Positions 6,412 through 13,068 of a stretch of 13,202 nt of DNA are shown here, piece by piece (the first letter of the stretch is position 1; every line of letters starts with the position of its first letter). Both the position numbers and the translations under genes were made by a program. This DNA is from Metabacillus rhizolycopersici (GTDB lineage Bacteria > Bacillota > Bacilli > Bacillales > Bacillaceae). The notes under the pieces were generated by a model. That model saw only the letters and a list, made by a program, of their open reading frames with translations, did no database searches and was not told where the DNA came from. The DNA lies in contig NZ_JAIQUM010000103.1 of assembly GCF_020075705.1 (NCBI RefSeq), forward strand, positions 1 to 13,202, in the 5' to 3' direction.

Positions 6412-7038
6412 CTAATTTAATGACGGGTCAATTGACCTAAGCGTGAAATCGCCTAGATACCAGCGTGTCACATCAGTATTAGAATTCCATAATGGTGGAT
6501 AGTTTCCCATTACTTCGAATTTGTCCTTTTTTATTTTTTCATTTTCGAGTTCAATCACTCGTGTTAATTCAAAGGAAAAGTCAACCCATACGTCATATGG
6601 GAACGTCCTCCATTCTACCCCGTTCGTATAATCGACTCCTATTGGTGAAACCTCTAGTTCCTCAAGAAAAGCTGTATATTGTTTGTTTTCAACAATGTAA
6701 TTGACCGAAACGATATCCTCAGGATCTGTTTCCCAAACACCATAAACATCAGCTAATTCCGTTTCTTGAACATAACTGCTGAGGAAGTAATCATCAACAT
6801 CTTTCCATTCATGCTTATCCAAATGGTTAAGAACGGAGATTGTGTGACCGAGTAAATCTTTTTCCGTCGGTTCATAGTCTTCATCTGAAATAAAGCTGCC
6901 TGAATAAAGGGATAGGTCATCAGTTTGTCCGTATTCGCCCTTTACGGTAATCTCTCCAGGTACGAAAATACCAATAATAAATAAGATTCCAATTGCTATT
7001 AAAATACCGTAAAAAATACGTTTGAAAATTTTCTTCAC
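6412..7038 (-). CDS. Membrane-anchored protein of unknown function, first gene of the operon
   Basis: 208 residues. A basic N-terminus (KKIFKRIF) is followed by one transmembrane helix (about residues 8-25) and an acidic, aromatic-rich extracytoplasmic domain (for example KHEWKDVDDYF, WYLGDFTLRS near the end). I do not recognise the domain. The start is the GTG at 7036-7038. A GTG three codons earlier (7045-7047) overlaps the AGGAGG (7047-7052) that serves as the ribosome binding site at eight-base spacing, so it is not the start. It is followed 39 bases later by the DUF4247 lipoprotein start (18 bases to that gene's alternative ATG), so co-transcription is likely. An envelope role fits the anchor and its neighbours. 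Confidence 0.7.
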   Translation of the reverse strand: MKKIFKRIFYGILIAIGILFIIGIFVPGEITVKGEYGQTDDLSLYSGSFISDEDYEPTEKDLLGHTISVLNHLDKHEWKDVDDYFLSSYVQETELADVYGVWETDPEDIVSVNYIVENKQYTAFLEELEVSPIGVDYTNGVEWRTFPYDVWVDFSFELTRVIELENEKIKKDKFEVMGNYPPLWNSNTDVTRWYLGDFTLRSIDPSLN

Positions 7039-7099
7039 ACTAAACACCTCCTCTTACTGCATAGGTTTTCTAACCATAGGCAATTAATGACAGTAAAAA

Positions 7100-7108
7100 A
7101 TTATAGCA
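7100..7108 (-). promoter_or_regulatory. Extended -10 promoter of the minus-strand operon
   Basis: On the minus strand the sequence reads TGCTATAAT, a perfect TATAAT preceded by TGn, about 60 bases upstream of the GTG start. The expected -35 position (around AATAGAGT) is poor, as is usual for extended -10 promoters. Confidence 0.6.
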
Positions 7109-7179
7109 TACAGGAGATCTATACTCTATTGGTGATTTGACTATCCTTTAAAATAAGACTTTTGTAGTGGGATAAAAAG

Positions 7180-7449
7180 ATGAAGATATTGAAAAGGCCA
7201 AAGAATTTTTCGATATATTCAGGAGAAAAGCTAATCGAAGAAACAAGGTATGGAGCTCTCATTGAAAATAAAAAGAAACGTTCTAGAATTTACGTTAACG
7301 GAATATGTGTAGCGGAAGAAGATAATTTGTTGTTTTCTTATACTATTACCTCGTTGACGAAGAAACTGCTTCAATCATTGAATAGAGAGCGTACAAACGT
7401 AGGAAGGAGTACTTACTCTGATAGAGTGAATTTAATTAATTCTAAATAA
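7180..7449 (+). pseudogene. Fragment resembling part of an Hsp90-like ATP-binding protein
   Basis: 89 codons from an ATG with only a modest upstream GTGGGA. The sequence has features I associate with the segment after the HATPase domain in large prokaryotic Hsp90-like ATP-binding proteins: IYVNG with VAEEDN at about residues 37-48, FSYTITSLTK at about 52-61, then NRERTNVGRSTYSDRV. The ATPase domain is absent and the frame stops a few codons after SDRV, so it would be a piece of a longer gene. The 3' end overlaps the 3' end of the opposing TetR gene, which is also truncated. Family assignment is from memory of motif wording. An independent small gene is the alternative. Confidence 0.45.
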
Positions 7450-7778
7450 ATCCCGATCCAATAAGGACGAGCTGTTGTTGTCTCAATTAATATTTCAAAA
7501 AATTGACGAATAAAGGATTTAATTTTAAATGTTTCCTGATTAACTTGTTGCTCAAACATATTTTCTAAATCATCCATATGAATTTCCATTCGAATATGCA
7601 TGACTTCCATCAACAACTCTTCTTTACTTGTAAAATGACTGTAGGATGCTCCTCTTGTCTTTCCTACTTCATTTAAAATATCACCTACACTAGTACCATC
7701 GTATCCTTTGGTTCCAAATAATTTAAAAGCAGCCTGAATAATAGTAGTTTTCGTTTCTTCTCCTGTGTTGTACCTCAT
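7413..7778 (-). CDS. TetR-family regulator, C-terminally truncated
   Basis: The N-terminal DNA-binding domain is clear: TKTTIIQAAFKLFGTKGYDGTSVGDI then GKTRGASYSHFTSKEELL, the TetR helix-turn-helix signature. I place the start at the ATG 7776-7778 (MRYNTGEE), where homology to TetR proteins normally begins. The open frame continues upstream to an ATG at 7881-7883, but that extension looks non-coding and neither start has a good ribosome binding site. From 7778 the product is about 121 residues against roughly 190 for the family, and it ends soon after PYWIGIYLEL, within the ligand-binding domain. It could still bind DNA but probably lacks proper dimerisation or ligand response. It lies divergent to the RiPP precursor gene, so it may once have controlled it. 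Confidence 0.7.
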   Translation of the reverse strand: MRYNTGEETKTTIIQAAFKLFGTKGYDGTSVGDILNEVGKTRGASYSHFTSKEELLMEVMHIRMEIHMDDLENMFEQQVNQETFKIKSFIRQFFEILIETTTARPYWIGIYLELIKFTLSE

Positions 7779-7869
7779 TTGTAAGATCTGTTCTCTAAAA
7801 ACAGCCCTATTTTTAAAAAAACTGAATATTTTATTAATTGTAGCATGTTCTTTCTCATACAATAAACAG

Positions 7870-7888
7870 TATAAATTTTTCATTTATG
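7870..7888. promoter_or_regulatory. Imperfect palindrome between tetR and the precursor gene
   Basis: TATAAAT - five bases - ATTTATG forms a near-perfect inverted repeat in the divergent intergenic region. It is a candidate operator for the adjacent TetR protein, though AT-rich sequence makes such palindromes likely by chance. Confidence 0.2.
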
Positions 7889-7943
7889 TAAAACAGCTTG
7901 ATTTAGGATTTATCATCGTTATTAAGGTTTAAGTTCAAATTAT

Positions 7944-7950
7944 AAGGAGG
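7944..7950 (+). promoter_or_regulatory. Strong ribosome binding site of the precursor peptide
   Basis: AAGGAGG seven bases before ATG 7958, among the best sites in the window. This supports the short gene being real and highly translated. Confidence 0.8.
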
Positions 7951-7957
7951 AGAAAAA

Positions 7958-8224
7958 ATGCCTGAAGAACTAAAGAGTTTAAAATTGAGTAAAGAAGAAA
8001 TAAAAAAAATAACTGAAATCAATCCTGCGTTAGGTCAAATACTTAGCCCAGTAGGAGATCCTGGTGATAAATCTTGGTTTTTGCAAGTGGGATTTAACAA
8101 AGATGGAAAAAGTGACGTTGCTATAATCAACCCTATAAGCAAGGTGGGTAAAGATACAATTAAGACTATAGATAAAGATATACTTAACAATATAGGTAAA
8201 AATGGTATATTCAAACCTAAATAA
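7958..8224 (+). CDS. Candidate RiPP precursor peptide (88 aa)
   Basis: Small charged peptide directly upstream of a radical SAM/SPASM maturase, which is the usual position of a precursor. Residues 1-25 are a Glu/Lys-rich amphipathic segment (EELKSL, SKEEIKKITE) suited to a leader. Residues 26-50 are Gly/Pro-rich with the only Trp (W40) beside F41 and with F46 (KSWFLQVGFNK). The C-terminus is Lys/Asp/Asn-rich and ends in GIFKPK. There is no Cys, so thioether (sactipeptide/ranthipeptide) chemistry is excluded. Aromatic-X-X units such as WFL, FNK or FKP could be sites for carbon-carbon cyclophane crosslinks, which related maturases make; this is inference. I recognise no known precursor family. 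A strong ribosome binding site and a terminator eight bases after the stop support expression. Confidence 0.65.
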   Translation: MPEELKSLKLSKEEIKKITEINPALGQILSPVGDPGDKSWFLQVGFNKDGKSDVAIINPISKVGKDTIKTIDKDILNNIGKNGIFKPK

Positions 8225-8231
8225 GACCAAT

Positions 8232-8265
8232 AAAAATAAGTTCAACATTTGTTGAACTTATTTTT
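8232..8265 (+). terminator. Terminator/attenuator between precursor and maturase
   Basis: Perfect 15-bp inverted repeat AAAAATAAGTTCAAC (8232-8246) and GTTGAACTTATTTTT (8251-8265) with a four-base loop, ending in a T-run. It sits between two genes in the same direction, only 17 bases before the maturase start. It would let most transcripts end after the precursor, giving much more peptide than enzyme, or protect the precursor mRNA 3' end. Confidence 0.8.
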
Positions 8266-8270
8266 ATCGC

Positions 8271-8276
8271 GAGGTG
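8271..8276 (+). promoter_or_regulatory. Ribosome binding site that decides the maturase start
   Basis: GAGGTG six bases before ATG 8283. The in-frame GTG at 8274 is part of this site and therefore is not the start. Confidence 0.7.
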
Positions 8277-8282
8277 AAAATA

Positions 8283-9410
8283 ATGGAGAAATCATACAAT
8301 TTTATTATCAAAATTACATCCACTTGTAACTTAAATTGTAGTTATTGTTATATGTTTAATATGGGGGATAATAGCTTTTTACGAAAACCTAAAATTATGC
8401 ATAAAGAAGTAGCGACTAATGCTTTAAAACGTATTTTTGAATATGCATGTAGGAATAATACAAAAGTTGTAAGAATTACTCTACATGGAGGAGAACCATT
8501 ATTAGCAGGGAAAGAGTGGATGGAATGGTTTTTTAATGAAGTTTTGGATTTAGCTCCAGATAACCTTCAAGTAGCAGTAAATATTCAAACCAATGGTGTT
8601 TTATTAGATAAACAGTGGATTCATCTCTTTTCCTCTTATAACATAGGAATAGGTATAAGCATTGATGGACCACAAGAATGGCATGATAAGTACCGAACAG
8701 ATCATTTAGGTCGGGGAAGCTATAAAGATGTAAAAAGAGCAATAAATTTATTAATAGCATCAGAATACTCAAAGATAGGTTGGGGAGTTTTAAGTGTGGC
8801 TAATCCAGAATTTTCTGGGGTAGATATATATAATCACTTTAAAAGTTTAGGAATAAAAGAAATGGACTTTTTATGGCCGGATTATCACTATGATAATCCG
8901 CCAAAGTGGCCTCCTGGTTCCTTAGCTCAATATTACATTGGAATCTTTGACCAATGGTATAATGATCAAGATACTACAATCAAAGTAAGATGGATCAATG
9001 GTGTGATAAAAGCACTATTAGTAGGTACATCAAACGTCTCAGGTTTGGGGGGAACCCCTGTAACGGATGTAGTAATAGAAACTGATGGAAGTTTAGAACC
9101 TTATGATGCTATCAGAACCTGCGGTAATGAAATGACACGTTTAGGTTTAAATGTTGTCCAAGACACAATAGAATCACTTCGTGAAACAGATTTATTTCAA
9201 ATGTGTGCGAAAAATAATGATTTACTTTCAAATGAATGTTTAAATTGTTCTATTCTGTCAGTTTGTGGAGGGGGATCTATTGTGCATAGATGGAGTGGGA
9301 AAAATGGTTTTAGAAACCCAAGTGTATACTGTCAGGATCTAAAATTAATAATAGAACATATGCAAAATAGAATTATTAGTGATTTATATCAACATAAAAT
9401 TATAAGTTAG
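8283..9410 (+). CDS. Radical SAM/SPASM peptide maturase (FxsB/Xye-like)
   Basis: 375-residue iron-sulfur enzyme expected to modify the upstream peptide with SAM-derived radical chemistry. The radical SAM site is at the N-terminus: Cys15-x3-Cys19-x2-Cys22 (CNLNCSYC) binds the first [4Fe-4S] cluster. LHGGEP (residues 67-72) is the SAM-contact motif and GISIDGP (124-130) continues the barrel. The C-terminal SPASM-type domain for auxiliary clusters has Cys280, Cys308, Cys319-x2-Cys322-x5-Cys328 and Cys350. The string CGGG...HR...NGFRNPSVYC is typical of FxsB-type maturases, some of which form cyclophane crosslinks on aromatic residues. The ATG at 8283 is chosen over GTG 8274 because the latter overlaps the ribosome binding site. 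The gene is complete. No protease or transporter follows. Confidence 0.88.
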   Translation: MEKSYNFIIKITSTCNLNCSYCYMFNMGDNSFLRKPKIMHKEVATNALKRIFEYACRNNTKVVRITLHGGEPLLAGKEWMEWFFNEVLDLAPDNLQVAVNIQTNGVLLDKQWIHLFSSYNIGIGISIDGPQEWHDKYRTDHLGRGSYKDVKRAINLLIASEYSKIGWGVLSVANPEFSGVDIYNHFKSLGIKEMDFLWPDYHYDNPPKWPPGSLAQYYIGIFDQWYNDQDTTIKVRWINGVIKALLVGTSNVSGLGGTPVTDVVIETDGSLEPYDAIRTCGNEMTRLGLNVVQDTIESLRETDLFQMCAKNNDLLSNECLNCSILSVCGGGSIVHRWSGKNGFRNPSVYCQDLKLIIEHMQNRIISDLYQHKIIS

Positions 9411-9479
9411 TTCAGAGAATAGAGAAAATAAAAATGGAAGCTTTATTCAGGTAAAGTCTAATTTAGCTCAACCCATAAA
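9411..9479 (+). other. Short region between maturase and IS4 remnant
   Basis: AT-rich bases with a six-codon ATG frame (MEALFR, then TAA at about 9452) preceded by a poor AGAGAAAA. It could be the first codons of a lost downstream gene whose remainder was removed when the IS4 copy arrived, or chance. Nothing else is visible. Confidence 0.25.
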
Positions 9480-9642
9480 AAACTTCCTTAACGTTGTAAA
9501 TATGCGCATTTTTCTGACCCTATCCCATATCCATCAAGCTAACGGCAGAAACTGTTAGAAGCGTGGCGATTCTTGCTCCAACACCAGTGAGTATCAGAAA
9601 AATAAGCATGACAAAGAAACCTATTAAAATATGATTTTTTCG

Positions 9643-10983
9643 CTAGGCAGCTTGTTTCTGCTTTACTGTCGTTTCATACACGATACCGAGAATATCAAAG
9701 ACTGTCTTTTTCTGATACTGGTGACACTTACGCCCATTCTTTTTAAGCAATTGATAGAGGCGATGGAGAACCTTTAAGAGTTCATGTGTGCCACCAGACA
9801 TAGCCCCAAATAGTAATGGAAAATAGTCCTTAATCATATAAATCGACTTGTATTCGCTTAGCTCTTGTTTTTTCTTTTCCAGCAGGAGCTGTCGCATTTG
9901 AAACATCGTGGAGGAAAAAAGAAGAATCCCAATGAGTTGTTCATATAAATGGCACTCTAATCGTTCTTTGAGATTGATGTTCTTACACTCATCAATCTCA
10001 AAGAACGATTTCCATGTTTTAAACAAAATTTCTATTTGCCAACGTAATGAATAAAGGGCATGTACGCCATTTCTCGGAACTTCTTTTGGTGGTGTGTTCG
10101 TGATAGATACGTTCATCCCCATTAGCTGTTTACTTTTTTCCTTCATGACAACGCCTTTCTTCTTCTCACGTACGGCTTGGTTTTTTAGCCGTGTCTCGGT
10201 TTGATCAGTCGTTAATCGGTGGATAATGACGCGTGTCGGTAATTTTTGAATCTGACTAATGTAAGCTTCTGAGATCTCAATGGTCTCACCCGGTTCTAAT
10301 CCCTTCATGATTTATGCCATATCGAGTTGGATATATTCAGTCTGCTTCTTTCGTGTACCGTTTTTGAAATACTCAGGTTCAGGATTTTTCACATAAATAC
10401 GTGTATTTAACTTTAATCGAGAGATATAAAAGGCGCTCATCTTGTGAATCGCTTGTAAATCTCGCAAATCAAAATAACCTAAGTCACGCAGACATAAATC
10501 GCCTGCCTCCACACTCTCAAGACAAATTGTGCCATAGGTTTTGTCATTATTTTTCCCCGGTCCTAGTTGCACGTTTAAAAATTGGCCACTAAGCAAATCG
10601 TATTCTAATTGGATTTTCACACCAGCTGTGTTACTACTTCCTCCAGAGCCTTGATAATCCGTAGCGAAGGAATCAGGTAGCTGAAATACAGTCGCATCCA
10701 AAATCCGAATACGTTTGAAAGCAGAAATCATGTGTGAAGATAACGCTTGTGTCGCACAAAGTTTCTGTGTTAGGAGCGAAGTAAAAACTTTACGGAGGAA
10801 TGCGACAGCTGCTGGATTAAAGCGTTGATTGAGTCCCTCTTGACTGATGAGTACACCTGTTGAAGCTTCTAACCGACTACATAGTATTATAAGGTCAACC
10901 AGAAATATCTGGCTGACCTTATAATACGAACGCAGCAGGTTAGTTGAAGAAAAAATTATTACTAATATCAAAAAACTGTTCAA
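9643..10983 (-). pseudogene. IS4-family DDE transposase, disrupted by a nonsense codon and missing its N-terminus
   Basis: Two open stretches are in the same frame, separated by one TAA (10312-10314, minus strand). Upstream 10315-10983 holds RILDATVFQLPD, where the first catalytic Asp lies, and CLRDLGYFDL with the second. Downstream 9643-10311 holds the IS4 YREK signature Y-x2-R-x3-E-x6-K in YSLRWQIEILFKTWK, including the catalytic Glu. All three catalytic acids survive, but on separate halves. About 445 codons remain, beginning at a TTG at 10981-10983 with no ribosome binding site. Family homology is clear only from LCSRLEAST (about 10883 downward). Before that lies a 44-bp palindrome. A second, related copy ends at 296. 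Confidence 0.85.
10884..10927. repeat. 44-bp near-perfect palindrome inside the transposase remnant
   Basis: GTATTATAAGGTCAACCAG (10884-10902) and its complement with one mismatch (10909-10927) enclose a six-base loop. On the transposase strand it falls between codons reading TNLLR and LCSRLEAST. It adds 15 in-frame codons that look foreign to the family. It may be a tiny inserted hairpin or a rearrangement scar. Confidence 0.7.
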
Positions 10984-11036
10984 AACTTGTATAGTAAGAA
11001 AGATATTATTAATTGAATTTTAGGAGATGTGACAAT

Positions 11037-11489
11037 TTGGATTTCTTAGGTTTTATTACATTGATAATAGCGGGCTTCACTGCTTGTGCTGAGTTTACTT
11101 CATACGCTTTAGTACATCCAGTTATCCGTCAATTACCTCAAAAGCAACATATAGGTTTTGAACAAGGTTCACTGAAAACATATGGACTTATTATGCCCAT
11201 ATTTATGCCTGTAAGTGTGATTCTAACCTTGTCTTTCGCATTATTTACTAAAGAACTTGGAGGTATCGAGCTTACAAGCCGTTTTTCTTCTGCTGGAATG
11301 TTCATTTTAGCAACAATAATAACTATTATATATAATGTTCCTATTAACAAGGAAATCCAACAATGGGATGCAGACAATCCACCTACTGATTGGAAGGAGA
11401 TAAGAAAACGATGGATGTTCTTTCAATCTATTCGTTCTTGGTTACTTCTTATTGGTTTCGTGTTACTTTGTTTCTCAGTGTCAATTTGA
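11037..11489 (+). CDS. DUF1772-like integral membrane protein
   Basis: 150 residues with four transmembrane helices (about 1-22, 54-76, 86-105 and 129-149). The segment NVPINKEIQQW, then DWKEIRKRWMFFQSIRSW, has the N-P-N, W and R-W-x3-x2-R spacing of the DUF1772 (anthrone oxygenase-like) family. Family members are mostly uncharacterised, some linked to polyketide or quinone oxidation in other organisms, so no reaction is assigned. The start is TTG 11037, ten bases after AGGAG (11022-11026). A TTG at 11013 lies upstream of that site and is rejected. The gene begins within about 50 bases of the IS4 remnant, so the deletion of the IS end may have removed its original promoter region. Confidence 0.7.
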   Translation: MDFLGFITLIIAGFTACAEFTSYALVHPVIRQLPQKQHIGFEQGSLKTYGLIMPIFMPVSVILTLSFALFTKELGGIELTSRFSSAGMFILATIITIIYNVPINKEIQQWDADNPPTDWKEIRKRWMFFQSIRSWLLLIGFVLLCFSVSI

Positions 11490-11556
11490 TATAAATATTA
11501 CACTTTCTATACATTACCCTATTGAACTAAAAGGTGCTTTAATTTAATAAGCAGCC

Positions 11557-11719
11557 AAAAGGATCTTCCAATCGGGACTGTTGACAAACTAAAGAGTCTC
11601 ATTACTAGACACAGCATATAGTAAATAAAAAAGAAGATGAACACTACATTTAGTAGATATTCATCTTCTTTTTTGTATGAAGGGGTATTTGTCAACAGCC
11701 CCCAATCGAAGATCTTTTT
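11557..11719. mobile_element. MITE-like element with 32-bp terminal inverted repeats
   Basis: Bases 11557-11588 and 11688-11719 are inverted copies matching at 27 of 32 positions. Each has GATCTTC at the outer part and CTGTTGACAAA at the inner part. The 163-base unit has no transposase. Inside is a perfect 15-bp hairpin AAAAAAGAAGATGAA (11627-11641/11660-11674) ending in T on both strands, which would act as a bidirectional terminator for the gene before it. The size and structure are those of a miniature inverted-repeat element. The parent IS is not in the window and no target duplication is obvious. Confidence 0.65.
11627..11674. terminator. Bidirectional terminator inside the MITE-like element
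   Basis: Perfect 15-bp stem with an 18-base loop, six A on one side and six T on the other. It lies about 140 bases after the DUF1772-like gene and would insulate it from the germination gene. Confidence 0.7.
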
Positions 11720-11884
11720 TTTGTACCTATAACATAACATTATGTTAACTAAGTTTGTATAGAGTATACATTCCTTGATCCTTAAAAGTATTGAGCATAG
11801 GAAAGTAGGGTAGAATGAATAACTAGATAAGATGTAACAAGTGTACAGATTAAACCATTAGGGAAAGGAGGGAGCTTCTAGACA
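11720..11884 (+). promoter_or_regulatory. Leader region of the gerAB-like gene
   Basis: Contains the palindrome TAACAT-T-ATGTTA (11735-11747) and AT-rich sequence with possible TTGAGC and TAGAAT boxes only 14 bases apart. No forespore (sigma G) promoter could be assigned with confidence. AGGAGG at 11867-11872 is 12 bases before the GTG start, slightly long but usable. Confidence 0.35.
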
Positions 11885-13015
11885 GTGGAGAAAGCCAAAA
11901 TTAGTGTCATTCAACTATTTGCCATGATGTTTATATTTGAGATGGGAACTGCATTGGTTATAAGTTATGGAATAGGTGCTAAAAAAGATACCTGGCTTGC
12001 CATTCTTTTAGGAATGTGTAGTGGAGTCGTCTTATTTTTTATTTACTATTCTTTATTTCGCCAATATCCAAACCTCTCGTTGACCGGATATGCTAGGAAA
12101 ATATTTGGCAAATACGTTGGTTGGATCATTGGTCTACTATACGTCGTCTTTTTTATGTACGCTGCTGCTCGAACTTTACGTGACTTTGGAGATTTGATGC
12201 TTACATCGACAATGTCTAAAACACCGTTATTAGCAATCCATATCTTATTCGTTCTTGTTATGTGTTATGTCCTTTATCTAGGGATTGAAGTATTAGCACG
12301 GACGGCAGAAGTATTTATTGTCATAGTATTCTTATTTGGAGTAGTAGGAAACCTTTTGGTTCTTATTTCTGGTAATATTGACTTTCATAATTTGCAACCG
12401 TTTCTTGAAAATGGATGGAAACCCATCTTAACAACAGTCTTTCCATCAACTACATTTCTCCCTTTCGGAGAAATGCTCATCTTTACCTTTCTACTTCCTT
12501 ATTTAAATCGGCCCGAATTAGCTAAAAAGGTTTGGCTGTCTGCCTTAATTTCAGGCGGTCTTATCTTAAGTTATACAACAAGTTTAGATATCGCTGTTCT
12601 TGGTATCGAAGAAGTGGAGAGATCTACGTTCCCTTTGTTATCAACCATTGGAAAGGTCAATCTTTTCGATTTTATTCAACGAATGGATGCTATTGTTGTC
12701 TTTACCTTTCTCATTACGGTGTTTTTTAAAGTCTCTATCTTTTTTTATGGTGCAATAATTGGAATCGTCGATTTGTTTAAGTTGAAACATCCTCAACCAA
12801 TTATTTTGCCAATGGGGGTGATTATCCTCTTTTTATCCATGGCAATTGCCTCGGATTTTGCAGAACATATCGAAGAAGGTCTAAAACTTGCAGCCTATTA
12901 CATAAGCATTCCTTTTTTAGTGATCATTCCGTTAATTATGCTGATTGTTGTCATGATTCGTAATCATTTCAGGAAGAAAACTAAGGATGAGAAGAGCAGG
13001 TCGGAATCAATATAA
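11885..13015 (+). CDS. GerAB-type spore germination permease
   Basis: 376-residue protein with about ten transmembrane helices over residues 8-360 and a basic cytoplasmic tail (RNHFRKKTKDEKS). GerAB proteins belong to the APC superfamily and form the B subunit of GerA-type nutrient germinant receptors in the spore inner membrane. The opening KISVIQLFAMMFIFEMGTA, the region AARTLRDFGDLML and the mid-protein FPSTTFLPFGEMLIFTFLLPYL are typical. The length is normal and the frame intact, with a GTG start. The usual operon partners GerAA and GerAC are absent: a MITE lies upstream and an IS3 element begins about 55 bases downstream. It may be an orphan subunit, or the rest of the operon lies beyond the insertion. 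Confidence 0.9.
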   Translation: MEKAKISVIQLFAMMFIFEMGTALVISYGIGAKKDTWLAILLGMCSGVVLFFIYYSLFRQYPNLSLTGYARKIFGKYVGWIIGLLYVVFFMYAAARTLRDFGDLMLTSTMSKTPLLAIHILFVLVMCYVLYLGIEVLARTAEVFIVIVFLFGVVGNLLVLISGNIDFHNLQPFLENGWKPILTTVFPSTTFLPFGEMLIFTFLLPYLNRPELAKKVWLSALISGGLILSYTTSLDIAVLGIEEVERSTFPLLSTIGKVNLFDFIQRMDAIVVFTFLITVFFKVSIFFYGAIIGIVDLFKLKHPQPIILPMGVIILFLSMAIASDFAEHIEEGLKLAAYYISIPFLVIIPLIMLIVVMIRNHFRKKTKDEKSRSESI

Positions 13016-13068
13016 ACATAATATCTATTATGTTATATTCAAAAAACCTTTGGATTTAAGGAAATTTG

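Larger units (their letters stand above)
9480..10983 (-). mobile_element. Degraded IS4-family insertion sequence
   Basis: The 3' end (9480-9543) matches the IS end at 396-457, and the body encodes an IS4 transposase on the minus strand. No matching terminal repeat is found on the other side: bases 10984-11036 lead straight into the next gene. The element's 5' part, with the transposase N-terminus, is therefore missing and the right boundary given is approximate. It is probably immobile unless supplied with transposase and a second end. Confidence 0.75.

Noticed and set aside
7779..7883. N-terminal extension of the TetR protein to ATG 7883
   Set aside because: The residues do not resemble TetR sequence, there is no ribosome binding site, and homology begins at the internal Met at 7778.
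8030..8248. Minus-strand 72-codon frame opposite the precursor gene
   Set aside because: No ribosome binding site, overlaps a well-supported plus-strand gene and runs through its terminator hairpin.
9541..9640. Minus-strand hydrophobic reading (VGARIATLLTV, ending SLMDMG) just after the transposase
   Set aside because: Part of the IS4 3' noncoding end. The last codons (SLM-MG) recur in the copy at 396-420, and there is no start with a ribosome binding site.
11519..11740. Minus-strand 73-codon frame
   Set aside because: It is created by the MITE terminal repeats and hairpin; the Phe/Lys runs come from the T and A tracts.
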